DNA from: Roseovarius sp.
GTDB lineage: Bacteria > Pseudomonadota > Alphaproteobacteria > Rhodobacterales > Rhodobacteraceae
Direction: 5' to 3'
Length of the DNA: 6,526 bases
Assembly (NCBI GenBank): GCA_007125415.1
Contig: SLDH01000137.1
Coordinates: 1-6,526, forward strand
Part shown: one piece after another, positions 1 through 6,141 of the stretch
Layout: every line of letters starts with the position of its first letter
Numbering within the stretch: the first letter of the stretch is position 1
Position numbers and translations under genes: made by a program
The notes under the pieces: generated by a model
What the model saw: only the letters and a program-made list of their open reading frames with translations
Database searches by the model: none
What the model was told of the DNA's origin: nothing

Positions 1-59
1 CGGATGTCTTTGACGGCCTTCTCGGCCTCAGCTTTCTTCGTCACGGGTTTCTTGCTCAT
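1..59 (-). CDS. IS3-family transposase OrfA, N-terminal fragment (runs off left edge)
   Basis: Reading leftward from the ATG at 59, the first 19 codons give MSKKPVTKKAEAEKAVKDI, then the window ends. This Lys/Ala/Glu-rich start ending in VKDI(R) matches, from memory, the N-terminus of a group of IS3-family OrfA proteins common in Rhodobacteraceae and Rhizobiales. In those proteins it precedes a helix-turn-helix DNA-binding domain. OrfA normally works with OrfB (DDE integrase) as a frameshift fusion that cuts and joins the element ends. The start is supported by GGAG on the minus strand (70 to 67), 7 bases before the ATG. Only the tail of the N-terminal segment is visible, so intactness cannot be judged. 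The family call rests on recognising a short, low-complexity peptide and is therefore moderate. Confidence 0.6.
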   Translation of the reverse strand, partial: MSKKPVTKKAEAEKAVKDI

Positions 60-144
60 CTTCGCTCCATGAAGGCTACGATGAGCCAGAAACCCTCCGT
101 TCCGCAAGATGCTTAAAATGTTCCATGGGTGCTGACGTCAGACA
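1..144 (-). mobile_element. End of an IS3-type insertion sequence (5' side of its transposase)
   Basis: The OrfA start at 59 is preceded on the minus strand by a leader of about 70-85 bases before unrelated sequence begins, the usual distance between an IS3-type terminal repeat and orfA. The outer boundary is not fixed. A TG dinucleotide suited to an IS3 end occurs at 144/143 (TGTCTGACGTCAGCACCC, read leftward) and again at 140/139 inside the palindrome TGACGTCA. Within the leader, a 16-codon frame (126 to 76, MEHFKHLAERRVSGSS) precedes orfA; it has no clear ribosome binding site. The other end lies outside the window, so the inverted repeat cannot be matched. Confidence 0.5.
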
Positions 145-227
145 GAAAAGCGAAGGTTTCAACATGGCAGGAACCATAACAGAATTTCCTGTCTCATGCA
201 TCCGCTCAAGCTCCTCTGGGCCGGAAA

Positions 228-258
228 CCGCCAAAACTGATGCATTCTTGCATGGCGG
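228..258. repeat. Bipartite inverted repeat (hairpin) in intergenic DNA
   Basis: The outer arms are CCGCC (228-232) and GGCGG (254-258). The inner arms are ATGCA (240-244) and TGCAT (249-253) around the loop TTCT. The unpaired bases 233-239 form a one-sided bulge. No T-run follows on either strand, so it is not a standard intrinsic terminator. Function unknown; it could be a remnant of a mobile element end or an RNA structure. Confidence 0.4.
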
Positions 259-495
259 CACCGACCCTCCGGGCATGTGAACCCCCCGTCAAGGCTCCCG
301 TCAGTGCCCCTTTCGTGGGAGGGTTCCGGCACCCTGCTTTTGATGAAGGATGACGTCTTGCAGCGGCCCGTTCGGGCAGCGCTGAGACTCTCTTTCGCCT
401 CTCTCGGGCATGCTTTGCCGGCAATCGACCGCGCCTTCGGGGATCGAGACTCGTCTCCGGCGCTCAAATTGGTTAGACTATGCGCATCGTACCTT

Positions 496-500
496 GGAGG
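496..500 (+). promoter_or_regulatory. Ribosome binding site deciding a TTG start
   Basis: GGAGG lies 5 bases before the TTG at 506 and 20 bases before the first in-frame ATG at 521. The spacing favours TTG as the start of the caspase-like protein. The far-upstream in-frame ATG at 410 has no comparable site and would add 32 residues ahead of the signal peptide. Confidence 0.65.
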
Positions 501-505
501 CTGAC

Positions 506-1981
506 TTGTCGATCCGCGCCATGCCCCGTTTTCTCTGCAGCGTTGCAACGGCACTTGGTCTTTGTGGCCAGGCGGCGGCAGGAGAGGGCTGGTCAGCGCT
601 GATCATCGGTACGCCAGACCCGGCCGCGCCTTCCGCTTTTGCTGACGCCTTTCATGTCGGTTCAGCCTTGGAAAAAATGGGATTCCATGAGGTTGATGTG
701 ATCCGTGACAGCCCGGCCGCGCGGATCGACGCCGCGCTGCGCGATCTGGCAGGGCAACCGCGGGTTCTGATCTACTATGCCGGGCCTGTGCGCAGCGGAG
801 CCGACGGGACTTATCTGTCCGGCGCGGACCGCAGCACCACGGAGGGACTACTGCTCCCGGCGGTTCTGGACAAGCTCGCCGCAGCAGGCACCGAAGAGAC
901 TGTCGTCTTGCTGGAAAACTGCAGCGCGGCGGGAGGGCAGGTCGCCGTGGGCGCAGAGGATCCACAGCCCTCGCTTGACATCTCGCTCTACCTCGCGGCG
1001 ACAGCGGCGGATGGTGCGGCTTGCCCCCCAGCAGGGGAGCGGCTGAGCGATGTGCTGATAGAGGCGGCGAGGACGTCCGGCGTGGATCAGCCCCTGCAGG
1101 TGCTGCTGGAGGGAGGCGTCGCTAATCTGTGGGTGGCGCATGATACGGCCCCAGCCATTGCGCTGCGCCCCGATACCGGCGTCATCCCGGCCGCCTCCGA
1201 AGGGTTTGCGCTCATCGACCCTGAAACGGCCCCGGCAACGATTGTCGCGGATGCAACATCGGTTTCGACCATCACGCCACTTGCACCGGGTGCGGGTGCG
1301 GCACAGCCGGTCAGTTCCGACAGAAGCTCGGATCAGAGCATCGGCGAGGTGGTGGTCTTCGCCGCCCCCGACCAGTCGCAACAGGCCGCACGGGCCGTGG
1401 CTGCAGGACTGCCCGAACCCTCGATCATCGTCGGACTGATCGAGAACGTAACGCAGGCCAGCTTCTCGACCGTCGATGATGATACGGCAGGCGTGACGCG
1501 CAACGAAATCTCCTACGACAATCTGGACGCCCGTCGCAGCCTGCGCGACCAGGACCCTGAAATGTTCGCCGCACTGGTTGCTGCCGGGGCCTTTGATCCG
1601 CCGCCTTCGATGCTGGAGCGTGCCTTGCAGACCGAGTTGCAGCGCATGGGCTGCTATTCGGCGGGTATTGATGGTATCTGGGGGCCGGGGTCGCGCCGCT
1701 CGGTCGAGCGCTATTTCGCCGAGATTGACGGGGTCGAGCCCGAGGGGTTGGAGCCCGAGACCGGCCTTTTCCGCCAGATCATCCGGCAGGACGAGATCAC
1801 CTGTAGCCCGGAAGCGGCGGTCTCGTCCGTTGCCCCTCGCGCGACCAGCAGCCAGCCTGCCCAAGGCCAGACGACGCGCAGCCAGCAGCCCGCCAGTGCC
1901 CAACAGCCTGCGCCTTCCGCCCAGCAGCAAACCCCGTCCCGGACCATCGAGAACACCAACGTGCTGGGCGTGTTTCGCTAG
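506..1981 (+). CDS. Exported caspase-fold protein with degenerate active site and peptidoglycan-binding-like module
   Basis: From the TTG start the product is 491 residues. Residues 1-25 are a Sec-type signal peptide (basic start, hydrophobic core, AAA before G26), so the protein should be periplasmic or surface-exposed. Residues about 27-215 resemble a caspase-like (peptidase C14) domain: a strand SALIIG near residue 30, then LEKMGFHEVDV, LIYYAGPVRSG at 88-98 and VVLLENCSAAGG at 133-144. Active relatives have YYSGHG and D-x-C; here the His position is Pro94 while Cys139 remains, so proteolysis is unlikely. A low-complexity Ala/Pro/Ser stretch covers about 218-365. Residues 369-405 resemble a peptidoglycan-binding helix bundle (GCYSAGIDGIWGPGSRRSVERYF). 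The last 50 residues are Gln/Ser/Pro-rich and end VLGVFR. The pairing of domains is typical of uncharacterised alphaproteobacterial caspase-family proteins. The fold call is reasonably firm; the role is unknown, perhaps a scaffold or binding protein in the envelope. Confidence 0.8.
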   Translation: MSIRAMPRFLCSVATALGLCGQAAAGEGWSALIIGTPDPAAPSAFADAFHVGSALEKMGFHEVDVIRDSPAARIDAALRDLAGQPRVLIYYAGPVRSGADGTYLSGADRSTTEGLLLPAVLDKLAAAGTEETVVLLENCSAAGGQVAVGAEDPQPSLDISLYLAATAADGAACPPAGERLSDVLIEAARTSGVDQPLQVLLEGGVANLWVAHDTAPAIALRPDTGVIPAASEGFALIDPETAPATIVADATSVSTITPLAPGAGAAQPVSSDRSSDQSIGEVVVFAAPDQSQQAARAVAAGLPEPSIIVGLIENVTQASFSTVDDDTAGVTRNEISYDNLDARRSLRDQDPEMFAALVAAGAFDPPPSMLERALQTELQRMGCYSAGIDGIWGPGSRRSVERYFAEIDGVEPEGLEPETGLFRQIIRQDEITCSPEAAVSSVAPRATSSQPAQGQTTRSQQPASAQQPAPSAQQQTPSRTIENTNVLGVFR

Positions 1982-1983
1982 AG

Positions 1984-2001
1984 GCGCTGCAACGACAGCG
2001 C
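1984..2001 (+). repeat. Hairpin just after the caspase-like gene
   Basis: GCGCTG (1984-1989) and CAGCGC (1996-2001) form a perfect 6-bp stem with a 6-base loop, two bases after the stop codon. No T-run follows, so it is not a canonical intrinsic terminator. It may protect the mRNA 3' end or form part of a factor-dependent termination region. Confidence 0.4.
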
Positions 2002-2086
2002 ATGACGGCGCACAGGGGAGCAATTCTATGCGGAAAATCCCGGCCAGAGGGCGGAAATCTGCCAGAGAGGGGCCAACGCATCTGGC

Positions 2087-2197
2087 TTGCGCATCAGCAC
2101 TTCAGTGCTCATCATGGCCGTTCTCGCTTTGTCGGGCTGGATGATGATGTCCTGCCCCTTCCATGCGGTGATGGTGAAAGGACAGGCCGATGGGTGA
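2087..2197 (+). CDS. Possible small membrane peptide overlapping the fkbM-type start
   Basis: A 36-codon frame starting at TTG 2087 (alternatives GTG 2105, ATG 2114) encodes a short basic start, a hydrophobic segment STSVLIMAVLALSGWMMM, then a short hydrophilic end. That is the pattern of a single-pass membrane peptide or uncleaved signal anchor. Its TGA (2195-2197) overlaps the ATG of the methyltransferase at 2190, an arrangement compatible with translational coupling. The nearest purine-rich site (AGAGAGGGG, 2064-2072) is 14 bases before the TTG, which is long. A better ribosome binding site, AGGGGAG (2014-2020), sits 7 bases before ATG 2028 in another frame. That frame gives a basic segment MRKIPARGRKSAREGPTH and would join the hydrophobic part if one frame shift occurred near 2080-2087. 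Small size makes chance likely. Confidence 0.25.
   Translation: MRISTSVLIMAVLALSGWMMMSCPFHAVMVKGQADG
2177..2182 (+). promoter_or_regulatory. Ribosome binding site of the FkbM-type gene
   Basis: AAAGGA lies 7 bases before the ATG at 2190, a normal spacing, and supports this start. Confidence 0.6.
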
Positions 2198-2891
2198 CTT
2201 CATTGAATGCCGTGGGGTGAAACTGCCCCGGGACGCGCGCGTCATAAGTGACAAGATCGCCCGGCGGCTCCAGCGCGACATGTATGAAACGCCCGAGGTT
2301 CTGGGCCTTTCGCGATATGTCAAGCCGTCGGATCGCATCCTCGAACTGGGAGCGGGCATCGGCTTCGTGTCGAGCTATGTAGCCACGCAACTCGAGGCCC
2401 GGCAAGTCACCTGTGTTGAGGCGAACCCGGCCTTGTGCGGCTACATCCGCAGGGTCCACGAGGCAAATGGCGTCACGCAGGCCGAAGTCATCAACACAGT
2501 CGCGCTATCCGGAGAGGATGAGTGGCCAGAAGACGGGACCGTGCCCTTCTTTGTGACCGAGCCCTTCTGCTCTTCTTCGATGATCAGGCCGCAAGATGCG
2601 GATGCCGCCCAGGAGGTGATGGTGCCCGCGTCACGGCTCAGTGATCTGATCGCGCAGGTAAAGCCCACAGTGATCGTCTGCGATATCGAAGGCGGTGAAG
2701 AAACCCAGTTTTGCGGCGTTGACATGACGGGCGTGCGTGCCGTTTGCATGGAAGTGCACACGCGCATTTATGGAGGTCAGGGCATCCGCAACACGTTTCA
2801 GGCAATGCATGATCAGGGTTTCTTCTACCATCAGAAAGCCTCCTGCGCCGATGTCGTGCTGTTTGAAAGGCTGGATGACAGATCGGGCTAG
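2190..2891 (+). CDS. FkbM-family SAM-dependent methyltransferase
   Basis: The 233-residue product is a class I (Rossmann-fold) methyltransferase of the FkbM type, which transfers a methyl group from S-adenosylmethionine to oxygen on sugars, polyketides or peptides. Motif I, ILELGAGIG, is at residues 50-58. The acidic ribose-binding strand end, CVEANP, is at 75-80. The FkbM-typical segments are VPASRLSDLI (145-154) and VCDIEGGEE (163-171); a final strand with VCMEVH is at 185-190. Length fits the family. There is no signal peptide or membrane segment, so it should act in the cytoplasm. The gene points toward the sulfotransferase and glycosyltransferase genes, and in bacteria such enzymes often methylate surface glycans, so a glycan acceptor is plausible. 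The actual substrate cannot be read from the sequence. The stop codon TAG (2889-2891) abuts a repeat-like segment. Family call strong, substrate unknown. Confidence 0.88.
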   Translation: MGDFIECRGVKLPRDARVISDKIARRLQRDMYETPEVLGLSRYVKPSDRILELGAGIGFVSSYVATQLEARQVTCVEANPALCGYIRRVHEANGVTQAEVINTVALSGEDEWPEDGTVPFFVTEPFCSSSMIRPQDADAAQEVMVPASRLSDLIAQVKPTVIVCDIEGGEETQFCGVDMTGVRAVCMEVHTRIYGGQGIRNTFQAMHDQGFFYHQKASCADVVLFERLDDRSG

Positions 2892-2917
2892 AGCGCGATG
2901 AGATCAGCTTGAAGCGC
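2891..2917. repeat. Possible interspersed alphaproteobacterial repeat fragment
   Basis: The segment GAGCGCGATGAGATCAGCTT followed by GAAGCGC recalls, from memory, the arm of palindromic intergenic repeats (TAGAGCGCGATG...) scattered through alphaproteobacterial genomes. Only one arm is evident here, and its first base is the last base of the methyltransferase stop. No second copy was noticed in this window, so this is a weak call. Confidence 0.25.
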
Positions 2918-3031
2918 CCTGCACAAAGCCGCGCATTGCTGGGCCGCGGCGCGGCGATCCGGCGGTTGGTCGGCAGCGATTTATGGTGACACATCCGCAA
3001 AATCTCTGATCAGCGCGCTTACGACCATCAA

Positions 3032-3061
3032 ATCGCCGGGCCGTGGGAGCGGCCCAGCGAT
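3032..3061. repeat. Strong palindrome in the convergent intergenic region
   Basis: ATCGC (3032-3036) pairs with GCGAT (3057-3061) and GGGCCG (3038-3043) with CGGCCC (3050-3055), with one C/A mismatch and the loop TGGGAG. This gives an 11-pair, GC-rich stem. It lies between two genes that converge, where a bidirectional terminator or a REP-type element is expected. The following T content is modest on both strands (ATTTG on the minus side), so intrinsic termination is uncertain. Confidence 0.55.
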
Positions 3062-3092
3062 GCGCGGCGGCCTGCGGCCTTTACTCCGCGCA
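3061..3092. repeat. Second inverted repeat adjoining the palindrome
   Basis: TGCGCGG (3061-3067) pairs perfectly with CCGCGCA (3086-3092). The loop between them contains GGCC at 3069-3072 and again at 3076-3079, which can pair with each other. It shares its first base with the end of the preceding palindrome, so the two form a tandem stem-loop pair of about 60 bases, the usual shape of REP/BIME-like intergenic units. Confidence 0.45.
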
Positions 3093-3131
3093 GGTGCAAG
3101 GCACAGGCGGGGGTGATCCAACCTGATCCGG

Positions 3132-3147
3132 AAGCCCTTCAGGGCCT
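3132..3147 (-). terminator. Hairpin after the sulfotransferase gene (weak terminator candidate)
   Basis: Read on the minus strand, AGGCCC-TGAA-GGGCTT forms a 6-bp stem (one G-U pair) with a tetraloop, starting about 14 bases beyond the sulfotransferase stop. No T-run follows, so if transcription ends here it is probably with help from Rho or from the larger palindromes downstream. Confidence 0.3.
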
Positions 3148-3160
3148 GCCGCGCCAAACT

Positions 3161-4093
3161 CTACGGCTGGATGAAGTCAACGCCTTCCATCGCCCTGATC
3201 GCGGTCACATCGCGGTCATAAACCTGAGTCAAATGCGCGCGTTCCGATGCTGTCCATGGGTCATAGCCGGGCCAGTCCGGACCGCGCGGATAGGCTTCCT
3301 GGATTTCCACGCGCCGCGCCAGCGCTGCATCCGCGCCGATACGGGCGATTTCAGCTTGCAGAACCTGCACGGCGCGGTGAGAGGCCGAAGGCCGCCCCCG
3401 GGTGCGTTTCGGGGGCGTAAGTTCCCGGCTGTCGATATCCGGCCCGCAGAGTTTCCCGATGATCTGCTCGGAGAGGGTGCCAAAATCCTCATGCCGCCAG
3501 ATAATCAGCCTTGCACCCGGAAAAGCCGTGCGGACCAGATCGACAAAACCGGTCCAGCTTGGCAGATTCGACAAGACCGCACGTTTCATCTGTATCTCGG
3601 GAAAGACATGCGCGCCCTGAGCCGATCTGAGAAACTCGATATAGGCGGATGCAAAGAAGTCGCCGTAATCGCGAATGGCCAGATACACCTCCCGCACCGG
3701 GTAGGGAATGTTTTCCGCGAAGATCGGGATCAGGGTTTCACGGCGCTGATACAGTTCTCCGGTGCGCACGCATTGGCCGCAATGGCCGGGCATGTTTTCA
3801 TCAGACAGGATGATGCGCGCGCCCTTCGTGGCCTTGACGGCCTTGAAAAACGCTTTGGCCTGCTTCTTCAACTCCGAATCCGAGTATTTGCGCTTGTAGT
3901 CCAATCCCAGCTTTTCATAGCCGTTCAACTGGCAGGGATAGGTGTATTCCTTGCGCGTGTCGCGGTGGTGAATGTAGTAGACCCCAGACTTCTTCAATCG
4001 GCCGGCATTGCGCTGGAGAATGGATTGCACATAGCTCGTCGCTGTCTTGTGCACGCCCCCATGCACCACGACATAAGGATCGTCCTTGGCCAT
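3161..4093 (-). CDS. Sulfotransferase-family protein (PAPS-dependent type)
   Basis: The 310-residue product has the nucleotide-binding signature of sulfotransferases, which move a sulfuryl group from PAPS to a hydroxyl or amine, typically on glycans or lipids. The 5'-phosphosulfate loop is VVVHGGVHKTATSYVQSIL at residues 8-26 (H-x-G-x-H-K-T-x-T-S), including Lys16. The 3'-phosphate-binding motif is VYLAIRDYGDFFASAY at 136-151, with Arg141 and Ser149 as the expected contacts. No signal peptide or membrane helix is seen, so it is probably cytosolic. It starts 5 bases after the stop of the hydrolase-glycosyltransferase gene, with AAGG 9 bases before the ATG, so the two are almost certainly one operon. 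The likely target is the sugar product built or modified by that partner; this is inference. The group is poorly characterised and some members may have lost activity. The family call is firm from the two motifs. Confidence 0.85.
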   Translation of the reverse strand: MAKDDPYVVVHGGVHKTATSYVQSILQRNAGRLKKSGVYYIHHRDTRKEYTYPCQLNGYEKLGLDYKRKYSDSELKKQAKAFFKAVKATKGARIILSDENMPGHCGQCVRTGELYQRRETLIPIFAENIPYPVREVYLAIRDYGDFFASAYIEFLRSAQGAHVFPEIQMKRAVLSNLPSWTGFVDLVRTAFPGARLIIWRHEDFGTLSEQIIGKLCGPDIDSRELTPPKRTRGRPSASHRAVQVLQAEIARIGADAALARRVEIQEAYPRGPDWPGYDPWTASERAHLTQVYDRDVTAIRAMEGVDFIQP

Positions 4094-4098
4094 TGGCG

Positions 4099-6141
4099 CT
4101 AGCCTTGCGCCAGTGTCGGTGCGGCGTTGAGCGGCGTGATCTGATCGCGAAATTCCGGCCAGCCCTCGCGCGACAGCAGATCGCCGATCTTGCCACGATG
4201 CCAGGTGCAGGCTACGCGGTGCAGACGGGCCAGTTCGGGGTCTTGCATCAGCGCGTCGAATTCCTTGCGCAGCCCTGGCAGCCTTGCATGGATCGAGGTA
4301 TCACGCTCGGTGTTGAAATTCATCGTCGCCCAGTAGCTGACGCCCTGATCGTCATTCACATGATTGGTCCGGCCTCTGTCACGTTTCACGAGGAAGCTTT
4401 CCACCGACCGCACCGCGTAATGGTGCAGACGCGCGTAGTCATGGGTGAAGGTCTCATGCGCCTTCCAGCCCTGATCGAGGTAGAGGCTGGGCATCGGCCT
4501 TCCGCCGCCATCCACCCAGGCCACATCTCCGCGGTCAAGCTGGAACGCAGGCCGGTGAATGCGCAGTTTGGCAAAGCGCTCGTTGTTGCGGGCGAGTGTC
4601 TTCATGCCGCGCGCGCGAAAGTTCGGGTATTCGTCCTCCCCCAGACAGCGGTCAAACCGTTCGGTGACGAAATCCTCGGTATATTTCACATGGCCACTGT
4701 TGCCAAAGAGCTTCCAGCAGATGGAAATGGCATCAGCCTCGCCCACTGCGGCGAAGAGATCGTCCAGTCGCCCATCACCGACACGGATGTTCAGGAATTC
4801 GTCACAATCTGCGCAGGTCAGCCACTCGGCCTCCTGATAGAGCGGCTCCTTCTGCGCGCGTTTGAGAGCGGTGCGTTGCGGGCTGCCACCTTTGCGAAAC
4901 GGATTGTCGCGATGCTGCGCAAGCCCCAGTTCCTGCAACCGATCGGCGATCCTGTCGGTCCCGTCCGCACAGTCATTCGTGTAGATCAGAAAATCGGTGA
5001 ACCCGATGGACCGGTTATACGCGATCCACTCCAACATGAAGGGGCCTTCGTTCTTCATGGTGGTGACGATCAGGCGCTTGCCCGGCGCGGTTCTTGTGGA
5101 TGGGGTCGGGCTGGCGTTGGGCCGGGCCTTCGGTGCGATGATTTTTGTATTATGCGCCGGCTGGCCCTTGATTGCCGGCTCTGAAACCACTTCGGGGCGC
5201 AACTCGGGCTGCGCCGGCCGGCCCGTTTTCTCGGCTTTGGCAGATTTCTCACGAGCTTCGGCCTTTGCCTTCTTGCGCAGACGTGACCGGAATGCATCCG
5301 TAAAGCGCTCGGCCATCTCTTCTCGCCCGCTTTGCGCGAAATAGGCAGAGACCGCCCCGCGATACCACGGAAGATCGCGCCGCCCACGGTATAGCCGATA
5401 GAAGACAGGAGCGGTCAATTCGTCGAAGATGCAATGCGTCATCACCGGTTTCAACGCTTCGATCTTGCGCAGGAAAACGGCGGTCTTGTGGCTGGAATGC
5501 CAGCATTTGAAGACCTGGATGTTCTCTCCCTGAAGCCGGTCGATATGCTTCTGATCGAGCGCGTGATAAGGATCGTAAAAGACGTTGAGCCGCCCCAAGC
5601 CGCCGGTCAGCGCCGCCGCATCGCCCAGCGGCAGCGTCCAGTCCTGCCGGCGGCCGTTTTCATAACGTGTTTCCCATGGCACCAGCGCTTCATCCAGCGT
5701 GGTCTGCGGATTGATCGCGATGACATGGGCATCCTTAACCAGTGACCCGAAGGCAATCGCTGCATAACCGCCCATCGAGACGCCGGCAAAGACCACCCGG
5801 TCATAGCCATCGAAAAACCCGTCCCGAACCAGCCTTTCGAAGCGTTCGATCAGACCCGCGTCGCGATACCAGTCACTCACATGCGCCATGACCCCCAGAT
5901 GCGACAAGCCGCTTTCGCGGGCAAACTTGTAGGCCCAGGGCTCCCGCAACGGATCGGCATCATTGACATTGGAAAGATTGTCGAATGTCACCAGCAGGCG
6001 TGTCGAGGGGCGCTTGACGAAGATGAGGCTGTGGCGCTGCCCTTTTTCAAGAAACCCGGGGGTTTCGCTGCCCGGTCTCAAATCCTCGAACCAAAGCGGT
6101 GTCGCCGTGGCAGGATCGGTCATGGATATCTGCTCTGTCAT
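4099..6141 (-). CDS. Fusion protein: N-terminal alpha/beta hydrolase, C-terminal family-2-like glycosyltransferase
   Basis: The 680-residue product has two enzymatic parts. Residues about 30-240 look like an alpha/beta hydrolase: the nucleophile elbow VVFAGVSMGGYAA (116-128) has Ser122 in G-x-S-x-G. Asp190 (FYDPYH) or Asp196 and His218 (HSSHKT) are candidates for the rest of the triad. Residues about 285-355 are a charged, then Pro/Ala-rich linker (KKAKAEAREKSAKAEK onward). Residues 355-650 resemble the GT2-like transferases of the Glyco_tranf_2_4 type: RLIVTTMKNEGPFMLEWIAY (356-375), IYTNDCADGTDRI (386-398) and a metal-binding DxD at 445-447 in CADCDEFL. No signal peptide or membrane segment is seen. 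The hydrolase might trim acyl groups or release a product from the sugar the second half transfers. Two in-frame ATGs (6141, 6123) are possible starts; neither has a decisive ribosome binding site. The gene heads an operon with the sulfotransferase. Domain calls are firm, substrates unknown. Confidence 0.85.
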   Translation of the reverse strand: MTEQISMTDPATATPLWFEDLRPGSETPGFLEKGQRHSLIFVKRPSTRLLVTFDNLSNVNDADPLREPWAYKFARESGLSHLGVMAHVSDWYRDAGLIERFERLVRDGFFDGYDRVVFAGVSMGGYAAIAFGSLVKDAHVIAINPQTTLDEALVPWETRYENGRRQDWTLPLGDAAALTGGLGRLNVFYDPYHALDQKHIDRLQGENIQVFKCWHSSHKTAVFLRKIEALKPVMTHCIFDELTAPVFYRLYRGRRDLPWYRGAVSAYFAQSGREEMAERFTDAFRSRLRKKAKAEAREKSAKAEKTGRPAQPELRPEVVSEPAIKGQPAHNTKIIAPKARPNASPTPSTRTAPGKRLIVTTMKNEGPFMLEWIAYNRSIGFTDFLIYTNDCADGTDRIADRLQELGLAQHRDNPFRKGGSPQRTALKRAQKEPLYQEAEWLTCADCDEFLNIRVGDGRLDDLFAAVGEADAISICWKLFGNSGHVKYTEDFVTERFDRCLGEDEYPNFRARGMKTLARNNERFAKLRIHRPAFQLDRGDVAWVDGGGRPMPSLYLDQGWKAHETFTHDYARLHHYAVRSVESFLVKRDRGRTNHVNDDQGVSYWATMNFNTERDTSIHARLPGLRKEFDALMQDPELARLHRVACTWHRGKIGDLLSREGWPEFRDQITPLNAAPTLAQG

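Larger units (their letters stand above)
145..505. other. Intergenic region without a convincing gene
   Basis: No reading frame here has both a credible start and protein-like composition. Frames on both strands are Arg/Ser/Pro-rich and lack motifs. The stretch includes a bipartite hairpin at 228-258 (listed separately) and a weak 5-bp inverted repeat GTGCC/GGCAC at 304-308 and 328-332. On the minus strand an AGGAG lies 9 bases before an ATG at 201, opening a short frame (MHETGNSVMVPAM...) that runs into the insertion sequence, so a gene truncated by the insertion is possible but not shown. The promoter of the downstream caspase-like gene should lie here, but no good -35/-10 pair stands out; the AT-richer patch at 465-480 is the only hint. 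Confidence 0.6.

Noticed and set aside
277..504. Plus-strand frame (75 codons, GTG start) ending one base before the TTG of the caspase-like gene
   Set aside because: There is no ribosome binding site and no protein-like motif. The position just upstream is suggestive of coupling but the composition looks non-coding.
410..505. ATG at 410 as the start of the caspase-like protein
   Set aside because: It would place 32 unrelated residues before a clear signal peptide, and it ignores the GGAGG placed correctly for TTG 506.
848..2023. Minus-strand frame (391 codons) opposite the caspase-like gene
   Set aside because: It is Arg/Gly/Leu-rich with no motifs. The plus strand has a signal peptide, a caspase-like core and a ribosome binding site.
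3113..4102. Long plus-strand frame (329 codons) opposite the sulfotransferase gene
   Set aside because: It mirrors the codon pattern of the minus-strand gene. The protein has no recognisable motifs, while the minus-strand product carries both sulfotransferase signatures. Such shadows are common in GC-rich DNA.
4093..5184. Plus-strand frame (363 codons) opposite the glycosyltransferase half
   Set aside because: It is an antisense shadow of a gene with clear DxD and NEG motifs, and has no domain or convincing start of its own.
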